A stretch of DNA of 64,000 nt from Streptomyces sp. LX-29 (GCF_029541745.1 NZ_CP089746.1:2108001-2172000), one strand, 5' to 3'; shown: positions 8,609 through 18,677, numbered from the stretch's first letter. The notes: generated from the letters alone by a model not told the origin. Program-made: numbers and translations.

Positions 8609-10422
8609 CAGAACTCTCCCGAACGGTCGGTGCGGATGCGTTCCAGTGCCAGCAGCGCCACCGCGCACACCAGCATCAGCAGGGTGCTCAGCGCCATCGC
8701 CTGCCCGTAGTTGAGCTCGCCGGGCCGGCCCAGGAAGCGGGCGACGGCCACCGGCAGCGTCGGGTTGTCGGCGCGGGCGATGAACACCGTGGCCCCGAAC
8801 TCGCCGAGCGAGACGGCGAAGGCGAAGCCCGCCGCGATGCCCAGCGCCCGGCCGACCAGCGGCAGGTCCACTTCGCGCCAGGCGCGCAGCGGGGAGGCGC
8901 CGAGCACGGCGGCGGCCTCGCGGAGCCGTGCGTCGACCGCGCGGAGCACCGGCAGCATGGTCCGTACGACGAAGGGCACGCCGACGAGGGCCTGGGCCAG
9001 CGGCACCAGGATCCAGGAGGCGCGCAGGTCCAGCGGCGGCTCGTCCAGCGCGATGAGGAAGCCGAAGCCGACGGTGACCGCGGAGGTGCCCAGCGGGAGC
9101 ATCAGCAGGGCGTCGAAGCCGCGCACCAGCCGTCCCGCGCGGCGGGTGAGGGCGGCGGCCGCGAGCCCGCCGACCAGCAGCGCGATGAGGGTGGCGACGG
9201 CCGCGTACGTGAGGGAGGTGCCGATGGCCTCCACCGGGGGCTCCAGGAACATCCCGCCACTGTCGGCGGCGGAGCCCAGGGCGCGGTAGTAGCCGAAGCC
9301 GTAGCCGTCGGGGGTGTCGAGGGAGCGCTCGACCAGCACCCCGAGCGGCAGCAGCACCAGGAGCACGACCGTGAGCAGCACGCCGCCCAGCAGCGCCCAC
9401 TGGCCCGCCCCGCGCGGGCGGCGGGCGGTCAGCGCCGGGTCGACGAGCCTGAGGGCGCTCTCTCGGCGGCGCACGGTCCAGGCGTGCACTCCCAGCAGCG
9501 CGGCGACGGCCGCGAACTGCACCAGGGTGAGCACGGCGGCGGCCGGCAGGTCGAGCAGATGCGCGGTCTGCCGGTAGATCTCCACCTCCAGGGTGGCGTA
9601 GTGCGGTCCGCCGAGGATCTGGATGACGCCGAAGGAGGTGAAGGTGAAGAGGAAGACCATGAGGGCGGCGGCGGCCACCGCGGGGCCGAGCGCCGGCAGG
9701 GTCACCCGCCGCCACGCCCCGAGCCGGCTCGCGCCGAGCACCCGCGCGGCCTCCTCCTGGCGCGGGTCGAGCTGGGCCCACAGTCCGCCGACGGTCCGTA
9801 CGACGACGGCGTAGTTGAAGAAGACGTGCGCGAGCAGGATCGCCCACACGGTGGTGTCGAGCCGTACGCCCCACATCTCGTCGAGCAGCCCGCCGTGGCC
9901 CAGCAGGGCCAGGAAGGCGCTGCCGACGACGACGGTGGGCAGCACGAAGGGCACGGTGACGACGGCGCGCAGCAGTTGCTTGCCGGGGAAGTCCAGCCGG
10001 GCGAAGACGTAGGCGCCGGGCAGCGCGATGAGGAGGGTGAGCCCGGTGGAGGCGGCCGCCTGCCAGGCGGTGAACCACAGCACGTCGAGGATGTGCGGGT
10101 CGGCGAGCGCCTCGCCGACCCTGCCCAGCCGCCACCGGCCGTCCTCCTTCAGGCCGCGGGCGACGATGGCGGAGACCGGATAGCCGAAGAAGACCGCGAG
10201 GAAGGCGATCGGCACGGCCATCAGGCCGCAGCGCACCGCCGCGCCGCGCGGATCGCGCTCGCGCGGGGCGGCGGTTCGGGGCGCGCGCAGCCGTGTGCCG
10301 GCCTCACGGCCGGCCGCAGTCCCGTCGGGCCGTTCCGGCCCGGCGGGCGTGCCGGGCCGGACCGGAGCGGCCTTGGCGGGGTCGTTCCCTACAGAACGAG
10401 GGAAGACCATGACTTGATCCAC
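8608..10422 (-). CDS. Thiamine ABC importer permease, two fused permease domains (ThiP-like)
   Basis: The product is 604 residues from ATG 10422, or 600 from ATG 10410 (MVFPRSVGN). Two copies of a binding-protein-dependent permease domain are joined in one chain, as in ThiP and FbpB. The first has an EAA-type loop in EEAARVLGASRLGAWRRVTL, the second in LREAAAVLGASPLRAWREVDL. About twelve hydrophobic segments are visible. The start lies inside the binding-protein gene (22 or 34 bp overlap) and the stop overlaps the ATPase start, so all three are translationally linked. Assignment to thiamine rests on the riboswitch before the operon; the fold itself is shared with ferric iron importers. Confidence 0.85.
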   Translation of the reverse strand: MDQVMVFPRSVGNDPAKAAPVRPGTPAGPERPDGTAAGREAGTRLRAPRTAAPRERDPRGAAVRCGLMAVPIAFLAVFFGYPVSAIVARGLKEDGRWRLGRVGEALADPHILDVLWFTAWQAAASTGLTLLIALPGAYVFARLDFPGKQLLRAVVTVPFVLPTVVVGSAFLALLGHGGLLDEMWGVRLDTTVWAILLAHVFFNYAVVVRTVGGLWAQLDPRQEEAARVLGASRLGAWRRVTLPALGPAVAAAALMVFLFTFTSFGVIQILGGPHYATLEVEIYRQTAHLLDLPAAAVLTLVQFAAVAALLGVHAWTVRRRESALRLVDPALTARRPRGAGQWALLGGVLLTVVLLVLLPLGVLVERSLDTPDGYGFGYYRALGSAADSGGMFLEPPVEAIGTSLTYAAVATLIALLVGGLAAAALTRRAGRLVRGFDALLMLPLGTSAVTVGFGFLIALDEPPLDLRASWILVPLAQALVGVPFVVRTMLPVLRAVDARLREAAAVLGASPLRAWREVDLPLVGRALGIAAGFAFAVSLGEFGATVFIARADNPTLPVAVARFLGRPGELNYGQAMALSTLLMLVCAVALLALERIRTDRSGEF

Positions 10423-11480
10423 CGCTCACGGTTCTCGGCGATCTTGCCGGGTTCCATGGTCTGCGGCTTGTCGACCGTGACTCCGAAGTCGGAGTAGATC
10501 TTCGGGAGCTTGGCGCCCTCGACGACCGGGTCCACGAACATGGTCAGCGGCATGTCCTCCTGGAACCGCTTGCCGACCATGAAGTCCAGCAGCGCCTTGC
10601 CGCCCGCCTCGTTCTTCGCGCCGGCGAGCAGGCCGGCGAACTCGGTCTGGCGGAAGCAGGTGCCGGTGGCGACGCCGGTCGGCGCCTTCGTGGGCTGCGG
10701 CTTGGCGAAGTACACCTCGGCCGGCGGGCTGGAGGCGTAGGAGACCACCAGTGGCCGGTCGCCGCCGGCCTTCTTGCCGCCCGAGGAGCCGGAGAAGCGC
10801 GCGTTGTACGCCTGCTGCCAGCCGTCGGTCACCTCGACGCCGTTGTCGCTCAGCTTCTTCCAGTAGTCCTCCCAGCCGTCGTCGCCGTAGCGGGCGGCGG
10901 TGCCGAGCAGGAAGGCGAGGCCGGGCGAGGAGGTGGCGGGGTTCTCCACCACCAGGAGGTCCTTGTACTCCGGCTTGACCAGGTCGTCGAAGGACTTCGG
11001 CGGGGTGAGCTTCTTGTCGGCGAAGTACTTCTTGTCGTAGTTGACGCAGACGTCGCCGGTGTCGATCGGGGTGACCCGGTGCTCGCCCTTGTCCAGCTGC
11101 ACGGCGTCGGGGATCCGGTCCAGGCCCTTGGCCTCGTACGGGGCGAACAGGTCGTTGTCGAGCGCGCGGGACAGCAGCGTGTTGTCGACGCCGAAGAAGA
11201 CGTCGCCCTGCGGCTTGCCCTTGGAGAGCACCGCCTGGTTGACGGCGACGCCCGCGTCCCCGCTCTTGAGCACCTTGAGCCGGTAGCCGCTCTCCTCCTC
11301 GAAACGCTTCTGCGCCTCGGGGGAGATCTGGAAGGACTCGTGGCTCACCAGGACGACGGTCTTGGAGCCGGCGCCACCCTTCGCGTCGGAGTCGTCGTCC
11401 GAGCCGCAGCCGGTCAGGGCGGTGGCGCCGAGCGCGCCGAGAAGGGCGGTGCCGATGGCACGCCGAAGGATGGTGTTCAT
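10389..11480 (-). CDS. Thiamine ABC importer substrate-binding lipoprotein (ThiB-like)
   Basis: The 363-residue binding protein starts with a classical lipoprotein signal, ALTGC with Cys25, followed by a Ser/Asp-rich linker. The body (VVLVSHESFQIS, GDVFFGVDNTLLSRAL, GDVCVNYDKKYF, NPATSSPGLAFLL, SYASSPPAEVYF) matches the thiamine/thiamine phosphate binding protein family (ThiB/TbpA). It is the first gene of the operon, 5-105 bp downstream of a TPP riboswitch on the same strand, and its 3' end overlaps the permease gene. It should capture thiamine at the cell surface and deliver it to the fused permease. Confidence is high because family pattern and riboswitch agree. Confidence 0.9.
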   Translation of the reverse strand: MNTILRRAIGTALLGALGATALTGCGSDDDSDAKGGAGSKTVVLVSHESFQISPEAQKRFEEESGYRLKVLKSGDAGVAVNQAVLSKGKPQGDVFFGVDNTLLSRALDNDLFAPYEAKGLDRIPDAVQLDKGEHRVTPIDTGDVCVNYDKKYFADKKLTPPKSFDDLVKPEYKDLLVVENPATSSPGLAFLLGTAARYGDDGWEDYWKKLSDNGVEVTDGWQQAYNARFSGSSGGKKAGGDRPLVVSYASSPPAEVYFAKPQPTKAPTGVATGTCFRQTEFAGLLAGAKNEAGGKALLDFMVGKRFQEDMPLTMFVDPVVEGAKLPKIYSDFGVTVDKPQTMEPGKIAENRERWIKSWSSLVL

Positions 11481-11484
11481 GGTC

Positions 11485-11585
11485 GAGCTGACTCCCTACG
11501 CCGGTATGACCCGGATCAGGTCCGAGGGTCTGCGGCCGTGCCGCACTCTCAGCGCTGTGTGCGCTCCCCTGTCGGAATGTTCATT
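11485..11585 (-). promoter_or_regulatory. TPP (THI-box) riboswitch controlling the thiamine importer operon
   Basis: Read on the minus strand, the leader contains GCTGAGAGTGCGGC followed by ACCTGATCCGGGTCAT and ACCGGCGTAGGGAG. These are the conserved thiM/THI-element core strings CUGAGA, ACCUGAUC...GGGUCAUACC and GCGUAGGGA. An AGCGC-ACACA-GCGCT hairpin precedes CUGAGA, as in helix P3. The ATG of the binding protein lies only a few bases after the aptamer, so control is likely at translation initiation or by a very short expression platform: thiamine pyrophosphate would shut off import. Confidence 0.95.
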
Positions 11586-11778
11586 TGTGCGAATGCACCG
11601 TATCAGCCGGTGCGGGCGGGAACGGCCGGCGGTGAAGCCCGCCCCGTAGGCGGCCGTACGGGCGGGCCCGGCACCGGGCCGCCCCTGCGGCTCGCGCGCG
11701 GCGACGGGCCCGGCGACGGCCTGCCCCCCCGGGGCGTCCTCGGCCGCGGGCGGGCCCGGCGCCCCCTGCCCGCGCGGG

Positions 11779-12891
11779 TCAGCGCTCGGAGGCCGCCAGC
11801 TGCCCGCAGGCGCCGTCGATCTCCTGGCCACGGGTGTCGCGCACGGTCACCGGCACGCCGTGGGACTCCAGCGCCGCCACGAACGCGCGCTCGTCCTCGG
11901 GCCGGGAGGCGGTCCACTGGGAGCCGGGGGTCGGGTTGAGCGGGATCAGGTTGACGTGCACCCGCTTGCCCTTGAGCAGCCGGCCCAGCAGGTCACCCCG
12001 CCACGCCTGGTCGTTGATGTCGCGGATCAGGGCGTACTCGATGGAGACCCGACGGCCGGACTTCTCGGCGTACTCCCAGGCCGCGTCGAGCACCTCGCGG
12101 ACCTTCCAGCGGGTGTTCACCGGCACCAGGGTGTCGCGCAGCTCGTCGTCGGGGGCGTGCAGCGAGACCGCGAGCCGGCACTTGAAGCCCTCGTCGGCGA
12201 ACCGCAGCATCGCCGGGACCAGGCCCACGGTGGAGACCGTGATGCCGCGCTGGGACAGGCCCAGGCCGTCCGGCTCGGGGTCGGTGAGCCGGCGGATGGC
12301 CCCCACGACCCGGTTGTAGTTGGCCAGCGGCTCGCCCATGCCCATGAAGACGATGTTGCTGAGCCGCGCGGGGCCGCCGGGGATCTCGCCGTCCCGCAGC
12401 GCCCGCATGCCGTCGACGATCTGGTGCACGATCTCGGCGGTGGACAGGTTGCGGTCCAGGCCGGCCTGGCCGGTGGCGCAGAACGGGCAGTTCATGCCGC
12501 AGCCCGCCTGCGAGCTGATGCACATGGTGACCCGGTCCGGGTAGCGCATCAGGACGGACTCCACCAGGGTGCCGTCGAAGAGCCGCCAGAGCGTCTTGCG
12601 GGTGGTGTCGTTGTCGCAGGAGATGTGGCGGACCACGCTCATCAGGTCGGGCAGCAGCTCGCCGGCGAGCTTCTCGCGCGAGGCGGCCGGGATGTCGGTC
12701 CACTCCGCCGGGTCGTGGGCGTACCGCGCGAAGTAGTGCTGCGAGAGCTGCTTCGCGCGGAACGGCTTCTCGCCGATGGCGGCGACGGCCTCACGGCGCT
12801 CGGCGGGCGAGAGGTCGGCGAGGTGCCGCGGGGGCTTCTTGGCTCCGCGCGGGGCGACGAAGGTGAGCTCACCGGGTGCGGGCGGTGCCAT
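11779..12891 (-). CDS. rlmN: RlmN, dual-specificity 23S rRNA (A2503-C2)/tRNA (A37-C2) methyltransferase
   Basis: The 370-residue radical SAM enzyme carries CGMNCPFC, giving cluster cysteines 131, 135 and 138 (CxxxCxxC). The two catalytic cysteines of the family are present: Cys124 in CISSQAGC and Cys362 in DGACGQLA. The family strings [16 protein letters not shown] and [12 protein letters not shown] are all visible. It methylates C2 of adenosine 2503 in 23S rRNA using two SAM molecules. Length is normal for actinobacteria. It lies downstream of cdsA on the same strand but is separated from it by a hairpin, so it may have its own promoter. About 190 bp without a gene lie between its stop and the TPP riboswitch. 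Confidence 0.96.
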   Translation of the reverse strand: MAPPAPGELTFVAPRGAKKPPRHLADLSPAERREAVAAIGEKPFRAKQLSQHYFARYAHDPAEWTDIPAASREKLAGELLPDLMSVVRHISCDNDTTRKTLWRLFDGTLVESVLMRYPDRVTMCISSQAGCGMNCPFCATGQAGLDRNLSTAEIVHQIVDGMRALRDGEIPGGPARLSNIVFMGMGEPLANYNRVVGAIRRLTDPEPDGLGLSQRGITVSTVGLVPAMLRFADEGFKCRLAVSLHAPDDELRDTLVPVNTRWKVREVLDAAWEYAEKSGRRVSIEYALIRDINDQAWRGDLLGRLLKGKRVHVNLIPLNPTPGSQWTASRPEDERAFVAALESHGVPVTVRDTRGQEIDGACGQLAASER

Positions 12892-13009
12892 GGGCGGAAA
12901 CTCCTCAGTACGACTGGCCGGGCGATCCCCGCTGTCGCGGGGCAGGCGGCTGGATGACGCCGACGCCCGGCGATCTCACGGGGGCGTTCCCGTGGCCGCG
13001 GGGCCGGAA

Positions 13010-13039
13010 AAGGGCCCGCCGCAGAAGCGACGGGCCCTT
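13010..13039 (-). terminator. Hairpin terminator after cdsA
   Basis: Inverted repeat of 9 bp, arms 13010-13018 and 13031-13039, 20 bp after the cdsA stop. On the minus strand the second arm continues into TTTTCC, so this resembles an intrinsic terminator with a short U-tract. Confidence 0.7.
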
Positions 13040-13058
13040 CCAGGGTACCGGGCGCGGT

Positions 13059-14195
13059 TCAGCCCGCCCCGACGAAGATCACCAGCAGCAGCCACACCAC
13101 CGGCGCCGTCGGCAGCAGCGAGTCCAGCCGGTCCATGATGCCGCCGTGGCCGGGCAGCAGGTTGCCCATGTCCTTGATGCCGAGGTCCCGCTTGATCATG
13201 GACTCGCCCAGGTCGCCGAGGGTGGCGCTGACCGCCACCGACAGCCCCAGCAGCAGGCCCTGCCACCAGACGCCGTCCTCGACCACGTACTGCATGCACA
13301 GCGCGCCGGCCACCATCGCGAACGCCACCGCGCCCAGCAGCCCCTCCCAGGACTTGCCGGGGCTGATCCGGGGCGCGAGCCTGCGCTTGCCGAAGCGCCA
13401 GCCCACGGCGTACGCGCCGGTGTCGCTGACCACGGTGAGCAGCAGGAAGGTCAGCACCCGCTGCGGACCGTCGTCGGCCGCCAGCATCAGCGCCACGAAC
13501 GTGGCCAGGAAGGGCACGTAGAAGGCCGCGAACACGCCGGCGGTGACGTCCCGGAGGTAGTTCTCAGGAGGCTCGGTCATCCGCCACACGAGCACCGCGA
13601 GCGCGGTGAGCGCGACCGCCACCCACGCCCCCTCGGCTCCGCGCACATAGCCGGCGACGACCATGGCGACGCCGCCGACGGCGAGCGGGATCAGCGGGGC
13701 CCGGATCTCCTTGCGCTCGGACAGCCGGGAGGTGAGCTCCCAGAGCCCGACGACCACGGCGAGCGCTATCACGCCGATGAACGCGGGCTTGTAGACGAAG
13801 AGCGAGGCGACGATGACCGCGCCCAGCCCGACGCCGACCCCTATCGCCGCCCGCAGGTCGCGGCCCGCGCTCTTCTTCGCGGGCGCGGGCTGCGGTGCGG
13901 GCTCCGACGGCCGCGCGGCCGGATCCGAGGGGGATCCGGGCGAGCCGGGCGGCTGCGGCGACTGGTGCGACCGGTTCGCCGAGTCCGGCTCCTCACGGAA
14001 CAGGGGGCCGCTCAGCCGAGCGGCCCCCAGGTCACGGTCGTCCTGGTTTCCGCCTGCGTGGGGCACGGTGGGCATGGGCCGAGTCTGCGCCGCCTCGCCC
14101 ACCTGATGCGCGGGACCCGCCGAGACGGCGGGACCCTGGTCGGTCGGGCCCCAGTATCCGGCGCGCGGCGGGGCTCCCCAGGAAGAGTCACTCAT
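13059..14195 (-). CDS. cdsA: Phosphatidate cytidylyltransferase (CDP-diacylglycerol synthase)
   Basis: The 378-residue membrane enzyme makes CDP-diacylglycerol from CTP and phosphatidic acid. The CdsA signature near the C-terminus is present (KRDLGIKDMGNLLPGHGGIMDRLDSL), and about eight hydrophobic segments precede it, from AAIGVGVGLGAVIVASLFVY onward. The first roughly 130 residues are hydrophilic, Pro/Gly-rich and poorly conserved, as is usual in Streptomyces CdsA. Its ATG overlaps the frr stop by one base (TGATG), linking membrane lipid synthesis to the pyrH-frr unit. Confidence 0.95.
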   Translation of the reverse strand: MSDSSWGAPPRAGYWGPTDQGPAVSAGPAHQVGEAAQTRPMPTVPHAGGNQDDRDLGAARLSGPLFREEPDSANRSHQSPQPPGSPGSPSDPAARPSEPAPQPAPAKKSAGRDLRAAIGVGVGLGAVIVASLFVYKPAFIGVIALAVVVGLWELTSRLSERKEIRAPLIPLAVGGVAMVVAGYVRGAEGAWVAVALTALAVLVWRMTEPPENYLRDVTAGVFAAFYVPFLATFVALMLAADDGPQRVLTFLLLTVVSDTGAYAVGWRFGKRRLAPRISPGKSWEGLLGAVAFAMVAGALCMQYVVEDGVWWQGLLLGLSVAVSATLGDLGESMIKRDLGIKDMGNLLPGHGGIMDRLDSLLPTAPVVWLLLVIFVGAG

Positions 14196-14755
14196 CAGAC
14201 TTCGAGAAGCTCGGCTTCCTTGTGCTTCAGCAGCTCGTCCACCTGTGCGACGTACTTCGCGGTGGTGTCGTCGAGCTCCTTCTCGGCGCGGCGGCCGTCG
14301 TCCTCGCCGACCTCGCCGTCCTTGACGAGCTTGTCGATGGACTCCTTGGCCTTGCGTCGGACGCTGCGGATCGAGATCTTCGCGTCCTCGCCCTTGCCCT
14401 TGGCGACCTTGATGAACTCCTTGCGCCGCTGCTCGGTGAGCTCCGGGAACACCACTCGGATGATGCTGCCGTCGTTGCTCGGGTTGACGCCCAGGTCCGA
14501 GTCACGGATCGCCTGCTCGATGTTGCGCAGCGCGCTCTTGTCGAACGGGGTCACCACGGCCATCCGCGGCTCCGGCACCGAGAAGGACGCCAGCTGGTTG
14601 ATCGGCGTCATCGCACCGTAGTAGTCCGCCACGATCTTGTTGAACATCGCCGGGTGCGCACGCCCGGTGCGGATCGCGGCGAAGTCCTCCTTGGCGACCA
14701 CAACGGCCTTCTCCATCTTCTCCTCGGCCTCGAGGAGGATCTCTTCGATCACCAC
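14195..14755 (-). CDS. frr: Ribosome recycling factor
   Basis: The 186-residue protein has standard RRF length and pattern: [58 protein letters not shown], then a long helical C-terminal part rich in Lys and Glu. With EF-G it splits post-termination ribosomes into subunits. It is followed directly by cdsA (one-base overlap) and preceded by pyrH with a 123-bp gap on the same strand. Confidence 0.97.
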   Translation of the reverse strand: MVIEEILLEAEEKMEKAVVVAKEDFAAIRTGRAHPAMFNKIVADYYGAMTPINQLASFSVPEPRMAVVTPFDKSALRNIEQAIRDSDLGVNPSNDGSIIRVVFPELTEQRRKEFIKVAKGKGEDAKISIRSVRRKAKESIDKLVKDGEVGEDDGRRAEKELDDTTAKYVAQVDELLKHKEAELLEV

Positions 14756-14878
14756 TTGCTCCTGGTGTTATGGGTAAGCAGAGCCTCGCCCCTGCGTGCG
14801 TCTTCTCCTGCACGGTGTCCGACCGGCAGGCCGTTGTCCATCCCCGTAACGGGCTGTGTACGAGCGGTGTCGGCCCGA

Positions 14879-15661
14879 CTAGGACCGAGTGCCCTGGTCG
14901 CTCACGAGCGTGCCGATCTTCTCACCCTTGACCGCGCGGGCGATATTGCCCTCGGCCAGCAGCTCGAAGACCAGGATCGGCAGGTTGTTGTCCCGGCACA
15001 GGGTGATGGCGGTGGCGTCGGCGACCTTGAGGTCCCGCGCGATCACCTCGCCGTACTCCAGCGCGTCGAACTTCACCGCGTCCGGGTTGGCCTTCGGGTC
15101 GGAGTCGTAGACCCCGTCCACGCCGTTCTTGCCCATGAGCAGCGCCTCGGCGTCGATCTCCAGGGCGCGCTGGGCGGCGGTGGTGTCCGTGGAGAAGTAC
15201 GGCATGCCCATGCCCGCGCCGAAGATCACGACGCGTCCCTTCTCCAGGTGGCGCACGGCACGCAGCGGGATGTACGGCTCCGCGACCTGCCCCATGGTGA
15301 TAGCGGTCTGGACGCGGGAGTCGATGCCCTCCTTCTCCAGGAAGTCCTGGAGCGCCAGGCAGTTCATGACCGTGCCGAGCATGCCCATGTAGTCCGAGCG
15401 GGCCCGGTCCATGCCGCGCTGCTGCAGCTCGGCGCCGCGGAAGAAGTTGCCGCCACCGATGACGATGGCGATCTCGGCGCCATCCCGCACCACGGCGCCC
15501 ACCTCACGGGCGATGGCGTGCACGACGTCGGGGTCGACGCCGAGCCCGCCGCCGCCGGAGAACGCTTCTCCGGACAGTTTCAGCAGGAACCGGCGGCGCT
15601 TGGTCCGACCGTCGGTGCGCTTGTCGTCGGCGGCCAGTGTGGCGTCCGCACCCTGATTCAT
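14879..15661 (-). CDS. pyrH: UMP kinase
   Basis: The 260-residue kinase phosphorylates UMP to UDP. Family strings seen: [76 protein letters not shown], and [19 protein letters not shown]. The start ATG at 15661 was chosen over upstream starts because AGGAG sits 7-8 bases before it and the usual Streptomyces length results. The first 25 residues are a non-conserved hydrophilic extension. A hairpin lies in the 184-bp gap to tsf. Confidence 0.96.
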   Translation of the reverse strand: MNQGADATLAADDKRTDGRTKRRRFLLKLSGEAFSGGGGLGVDPDVVHAIAREVGAVVRDGAEIAIVIGGGNFFRGAELQQRGMDRARSDYMGMLGTVMNCLALQDFLEKEGIDSRVQTAITMGQVAEPYIPLRAVRHLEKGRVVIFGAGMGMPYFSTDTTAAQRALEIDAEALLMGKNGVDGVYDSDPKANPDAVKFDALEYGEVIARDLKVADATAITLCRDNNLPILVFELLAEGNIARAVKGEKIGTLVSDQGTRS

Positions 15662-15689
15662 TGGAGATCTCCTCGTGCACATACCAAGA

Positions 15690-15736
15690 AGGCCATTGCC
15701 GGATGGGTCTTTGTTCGACCTCTGCGGCAATGGCCT
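15690..15736 (-). terminator. Hairpin between tsf and pyrH
   Basis: Perfect 12-bp inverted repeat, arms 15690-15701 and 15725-15736, with a 23-nt loop. It lies 110 bp past the tsf stop and 29 bp before the pyrH start. It may terminate rpsB-tsf transcripts or lie in the pyrH leader. A second 8-bp dyad (15753-15760 with 15766-15773) is just upstream. Confidence 0.55.
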
Positions 15737-15845
15737 CCTCGTCACATCTGCGGCCGGCCGGAAGACGGCCGGCTGCGTACGACCCTATAGGGGCCGCACA
15801 CCGATCGCTGCCCGCGTGGGCTCAGGCGTCGCTGCCCTGGTGGGC

Positions 15846-16682
15846 TCAGGCGCCGACGCGGATGCGCGCGAAGCGCTTCAGCGAAACGCCGGCCTCGGCC
15901 AGCACCTTCTCGACGGACTTCTTGTTGTCCTTGGCGAACGGCTGGCTCAGCAGCACGCTCTCCTTGAAGAAGCCGTTGACGCGACCCTCGACGATCTTCG
16001 GCAGGGCGGCCTCAGGCTTGCCCTCCTCACGCGCGGTGGCCTCGGCGACGCGACGCTCGTTCTCGACCGTCTCGGCCGGGATCTCGTCCTTGGTGAGGAA
16101 CTTCGGCGCGAAGGCGGCGATGTGCTGCGCGACGTCCTTGGCGGTGTCGGCGTCGGCCTTGTCCAGCTCGACCAGGACACCGACCTGCGGCGGCAGGTCC
16201 GGGCTGGTGCGGTGCATGTAGGCGTAGACGAAGCCGTCCGCGTACTGCGCGAAGCGGTCCAGGACGATCTTCTCGCCGAGGGTGGCGTTGGCCTCGTCCA
16301 CGAACGCCTGGACGGTCTTGCCGGCCTCGATCTCGGAGGAGAGCAGGGCCTCCAGGTCGGCCGGGGAGCCCTTGGCGACGTGGGCGGCGAGCGCGTCGGC
16401 GACGGCCACGAACTTCTCGCCCTTGGCGACGAAGTCGGTCTCGCACTTCAGCTCGAGCAGCACACCGGAGGTGTGGTCGTCGGCGATGAGGGAGACGACG
16501 GCACCGTTCTCGGCGCTGCGGCCCTCACGCTTGGCCACGCCCTTCTGGCCCTTGACGCGCAGGATCTCGACGGCCTTCTCGACGTTGCCCTCGGCCTCGT
16601 CCAGCGCCTTCTTGCAGTCCATCATGCCGGCGCCGGTGAGCTCGCGGAGCTTCTTGACGTCAGCGGCGGTGAAGTTCGCCAT
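15846..16682 (-). CDS. tsf: Translation elongation factor Ts
   Basis: The 278-residue protein is the EF-Tu nucleotide exchange factor. Seen are the N-terminal UBA-like part ([19 protein letters not shown]), the TDFV motif in [15 protein letters not shown] that contacts EF-Tu, and the C-terminal [18 protein letters not shown]. It follows rpsB on the same strand, the conserved bacterial rpsB-tsf order. A 13-bp hairpin lies in the 110-bp gap, which may reduce readthrough from rpsB. The start ATG at 16682 gives the usual [10 protein letters not shown]. Confidence 0.97.
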   Translation of the reverse strand: MANFTAADVKKLRELTGAGMMDCKKALDEAEGNVEKAVEILRVKGQKGVAKREGRSAENGAVVSLIADDHTSGVLLELKCETDFVAKGEKFVAVADALAAHVAKGSPADLEALLSSEIEAGKTVQAFVDEANATLGEKIVLDRFAQYADGFVYAYMHRTSPDLPPQVGVLVELDKADADTAKDVAQHIAAFAPKFLTKDEIPAETVENERRVAEATAREEGKPEAALPKIVEGRVNGFFKESVLLSQPFAKDNKKSVEKVLAEAGVSLKRFARIRVGA

Positions 16683-16741
16683 GGTCTGTGAATCTCTTCT
16701 CGAAAGTCTCGAAAGTCTGAGAGGTCAATGCTCTACGGGTG

Positions 16742-16770
16742 GACGGCGGGGGCGTGTCGCCCCCGCCGTC
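16742..16770 (-). terminator. Hairpin in the rpsB-tsf gap
   Basis: Perfect 13-bp GC-rich inverted repeat, arms 16742-16754 and 16758-16770, with a 3-nt loop, 23 bp after the rpsB stop. It could be a terminator or attenuator that sets the rpsB:tsf transcript ratio. Confidence 0.6.
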
Positions 16771-16792
16771 AGCAACCGCGAGGTATTGAGGT

Positions 16793-17677
16793 TCAGGCCT
16801 GCTCGGCGTCGGCGGCCGGGGCCTCGGCGGCCTTCTCGGCCTCAGCGGGCTTCTCGGCCTCGGCGGCCTTCTCGGCCTCGGCGGCAGCCGGCTCGTCGGC
16901 CTTCTTGTCGCCCTCGAGCAGCTCGCGCTCCCACTCGGCCAGCGGCTCGCCCGCGGCCTTGTCGCCCTTGCCGCCCTCGGCGACACCGGAGCGGGCCATC
17001 AGGCCCTCGGCGACGGCGTCGGCGATGACGCGGGTGAGCAGGGTGACGGAGCGGATCGCGTCGTCGTTGCCCGGGATCTTGTAGTCGACCTCGTCCGGGT
17101 CGCAGTTGGTGTCCAGGATCGCGACGACCGGGATGCGCAGCTTGCGCGCCTCACCGACGGCGATGTGCTCCTTCTTGGTGTCCACGATCCAGACGGCGCT
17201 CGGCACCTTCTGCATCTCGCGGATACCACCGAGGGTCTTCTCCAGCTTGGCCTTCTCGCGGGAGAGAACCAGCAGCTCCTTCTTGGTGAGGCCGGAAGCG
17301 GCCACGTCCTCGAAGTCGATCTGCTCAAGCTCCTTGAGGCGCTGCAGACGCTTGTAGACGGTCGAGAAGTTGGTGAGCATGCCGCCCAGCCAGCGCTGGT
17401 TGACGTACGGCATGCCGACGCGGGTCGCCTGCTCGGCGATGGCCTCCTGCGCCTGCTTCTTGGTGCCGACGAACATGATGGAGCCGCCGTGCGCGACGGT
17501 CTCCTTGACGAACTCGTAGGCGCGGTCGATGTACGACAGCGACTGGAGCAGGTCGATGATGTAGATGCCGTTGCGCTCGGTGAAGATGAAGCGCTTCATC
17601 TTCGGGTTCCAACGGCGGGTCTGGTGCCCGAAGTGGACGCCGCTCTCCAGCAGCTCCCGCATCGTGACGACGGCCAT
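16793..17677 (-). CDS. rpsB: 30S ribosomal protein S2
   Basis: The 294-residue protein shows the S2 core: [68 protein letters not shown] and [18 protein letters not shown]. The last 55 residues are an Ala/Glu/Lys tail with [20 protein letters not shown] repeats, typical of actinobacterial S2 and probably disordered. The start ATG at 17677 has AAGGAG seven bases upstream. The 295 bp before it, up to 17972, hold the rpsB leader and promoter region; I assign no clear promoter or riboswitch there. Confidence 0.97.
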   Translation of the reverse strand: MAVVTMRELLESGVHFGHQTRRWNPKMKRFIFTERNGIYIIDLLQSLSYIDRAYEFVKETVAHGGSIMFVGTKKQAQEAIAEQATRVGMPYVNQRWLGGMLTNFSTVYKRLQRLKELEQIDFEDVAASGLTKKELLVLSREKAKLEKTLGGIREMQKVPSAVWIVDTKKEHIAVGEARKLRIPVVAILDTNCDPDEVDYKIPGNDDAIRSVTLLTRVIADAVAEGLMARSGVAEGGKGDKAAGEPLAEWERELLEGDKKADEPAAAEAEKAAEAEKPAEAEKAAEAPAADAEQA

Positions 17678-18044
17678 GGCCGTACTCCTTTGAGGTACTC
17701 GGTTCCGCGACGGCCGGGCGGCCGTCACGCCTGACGCCCCGACGCGCCATGCCGCGGAGCTCCGAGCGGAGCCTGCCGAGGACCGAGGAACGCGACCACC
17801 GGTTCTGCGCCGGTAGCGGGGCGTGCGAAGTCGACCCGGTGACCCGGATCGCCATAAGAAGTGTACGGGACCGTCGCTGTGCTGGGTGACGGCGATGTCC
17901 ACAACCAGCGAGTAGTCCCCAGATCTCACCCGACCTCCCCACACCCCGCCCCCACTGGGTCACCCTGCGGACATGACCCATACCCCGCGCGCACGGACAC
18001 CACGGCGAACCCGCGTGAGCGACGCGCTCCGCACCGACCACGGT

Positions 18045-18440
18045 CACCGAGGCCACGCCCCGCGCGGCCGCGCCCCGGGCGGTCGGGGCGGGGGCGGTCG
18101 GGGCGGGGGCGGTCGCGCCCCGTGCGATTGCGCTCCGGACGGTCGGGGGCGGGGCGGTCGCGCCCCGGGCGATTGCGCTCCGTGTGATTGCGCCCCGGAC
18201 GGTCGGGGCCGAGGCGGTCGCGCCCCGGACAGTCTCGCCCCAGTCGGTCGTACCCCGAGCGGTCGTACCCCGAGCGGTCGGAGACCGGGCCGTCGGAGCG
18301 GGGGCGGTCAGCCGGTGGGCGGGCGGACCGTGGGTGGTCAGCCGGTGGGTGGTCAGCCGGCGGGTGGCCGGAGCGTGGGCGGTAAGCCGGTGGGCGGTCA
18401 GCTAGCGGGCGGGCAGCCGGTCGGTGGCCGGAGCCCAGGC
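18045..18440. repeat. Degenerate short tandem repeats upstream of the M23 peptidase gene
   Basis: About 400 bp are built from variants of a 13-16 bp GC-rich unit: GGTCGCGCCCCG, CGATTGCGCTCCG and CGGTCGGGGCGG in the first half, GGTGGTCAGCCGGTGGGC in the second half. Both strands stay open in several frames because stops are rare in such DNA, so long ORFs there (for example from 17973) are not evidence of coding. The block begins about 370 bp upstream of the rpsB start and is not found elsewhere in the window. Confidence 0.7.
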
Positions 18441-18677
18441 GTCCGGCGCCCGGGCGGGCGGGGTCCGACGGGCGTCGTGGCGCGCCGGCCGGCGCGGGGT
18501 GACGCTCTGCCGACCCCGCGCCCGACGGCTCTCCGCGGGGTGGGGGCGGCGCGGGGCGGCGCGCCCGTAGCGACGGCAGTGTCTGGGGCCGGGCCGGCGC
18601 GGGCCGGCGCACCGTGGCCCGCGCGGCGCGCCGCGCGGGGGACGGCGGGGGCGGCGGGGGTCGACACGCGCCGCGCG

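Noticed and set aside
17973..18677. Upstream extension of the M23 peptidase from ATG 17973
   Set aside because: It runs through degenerate tandem repeats with Gly/Arg-rich translation, and a proper signal peptide starts at ATG 18678.
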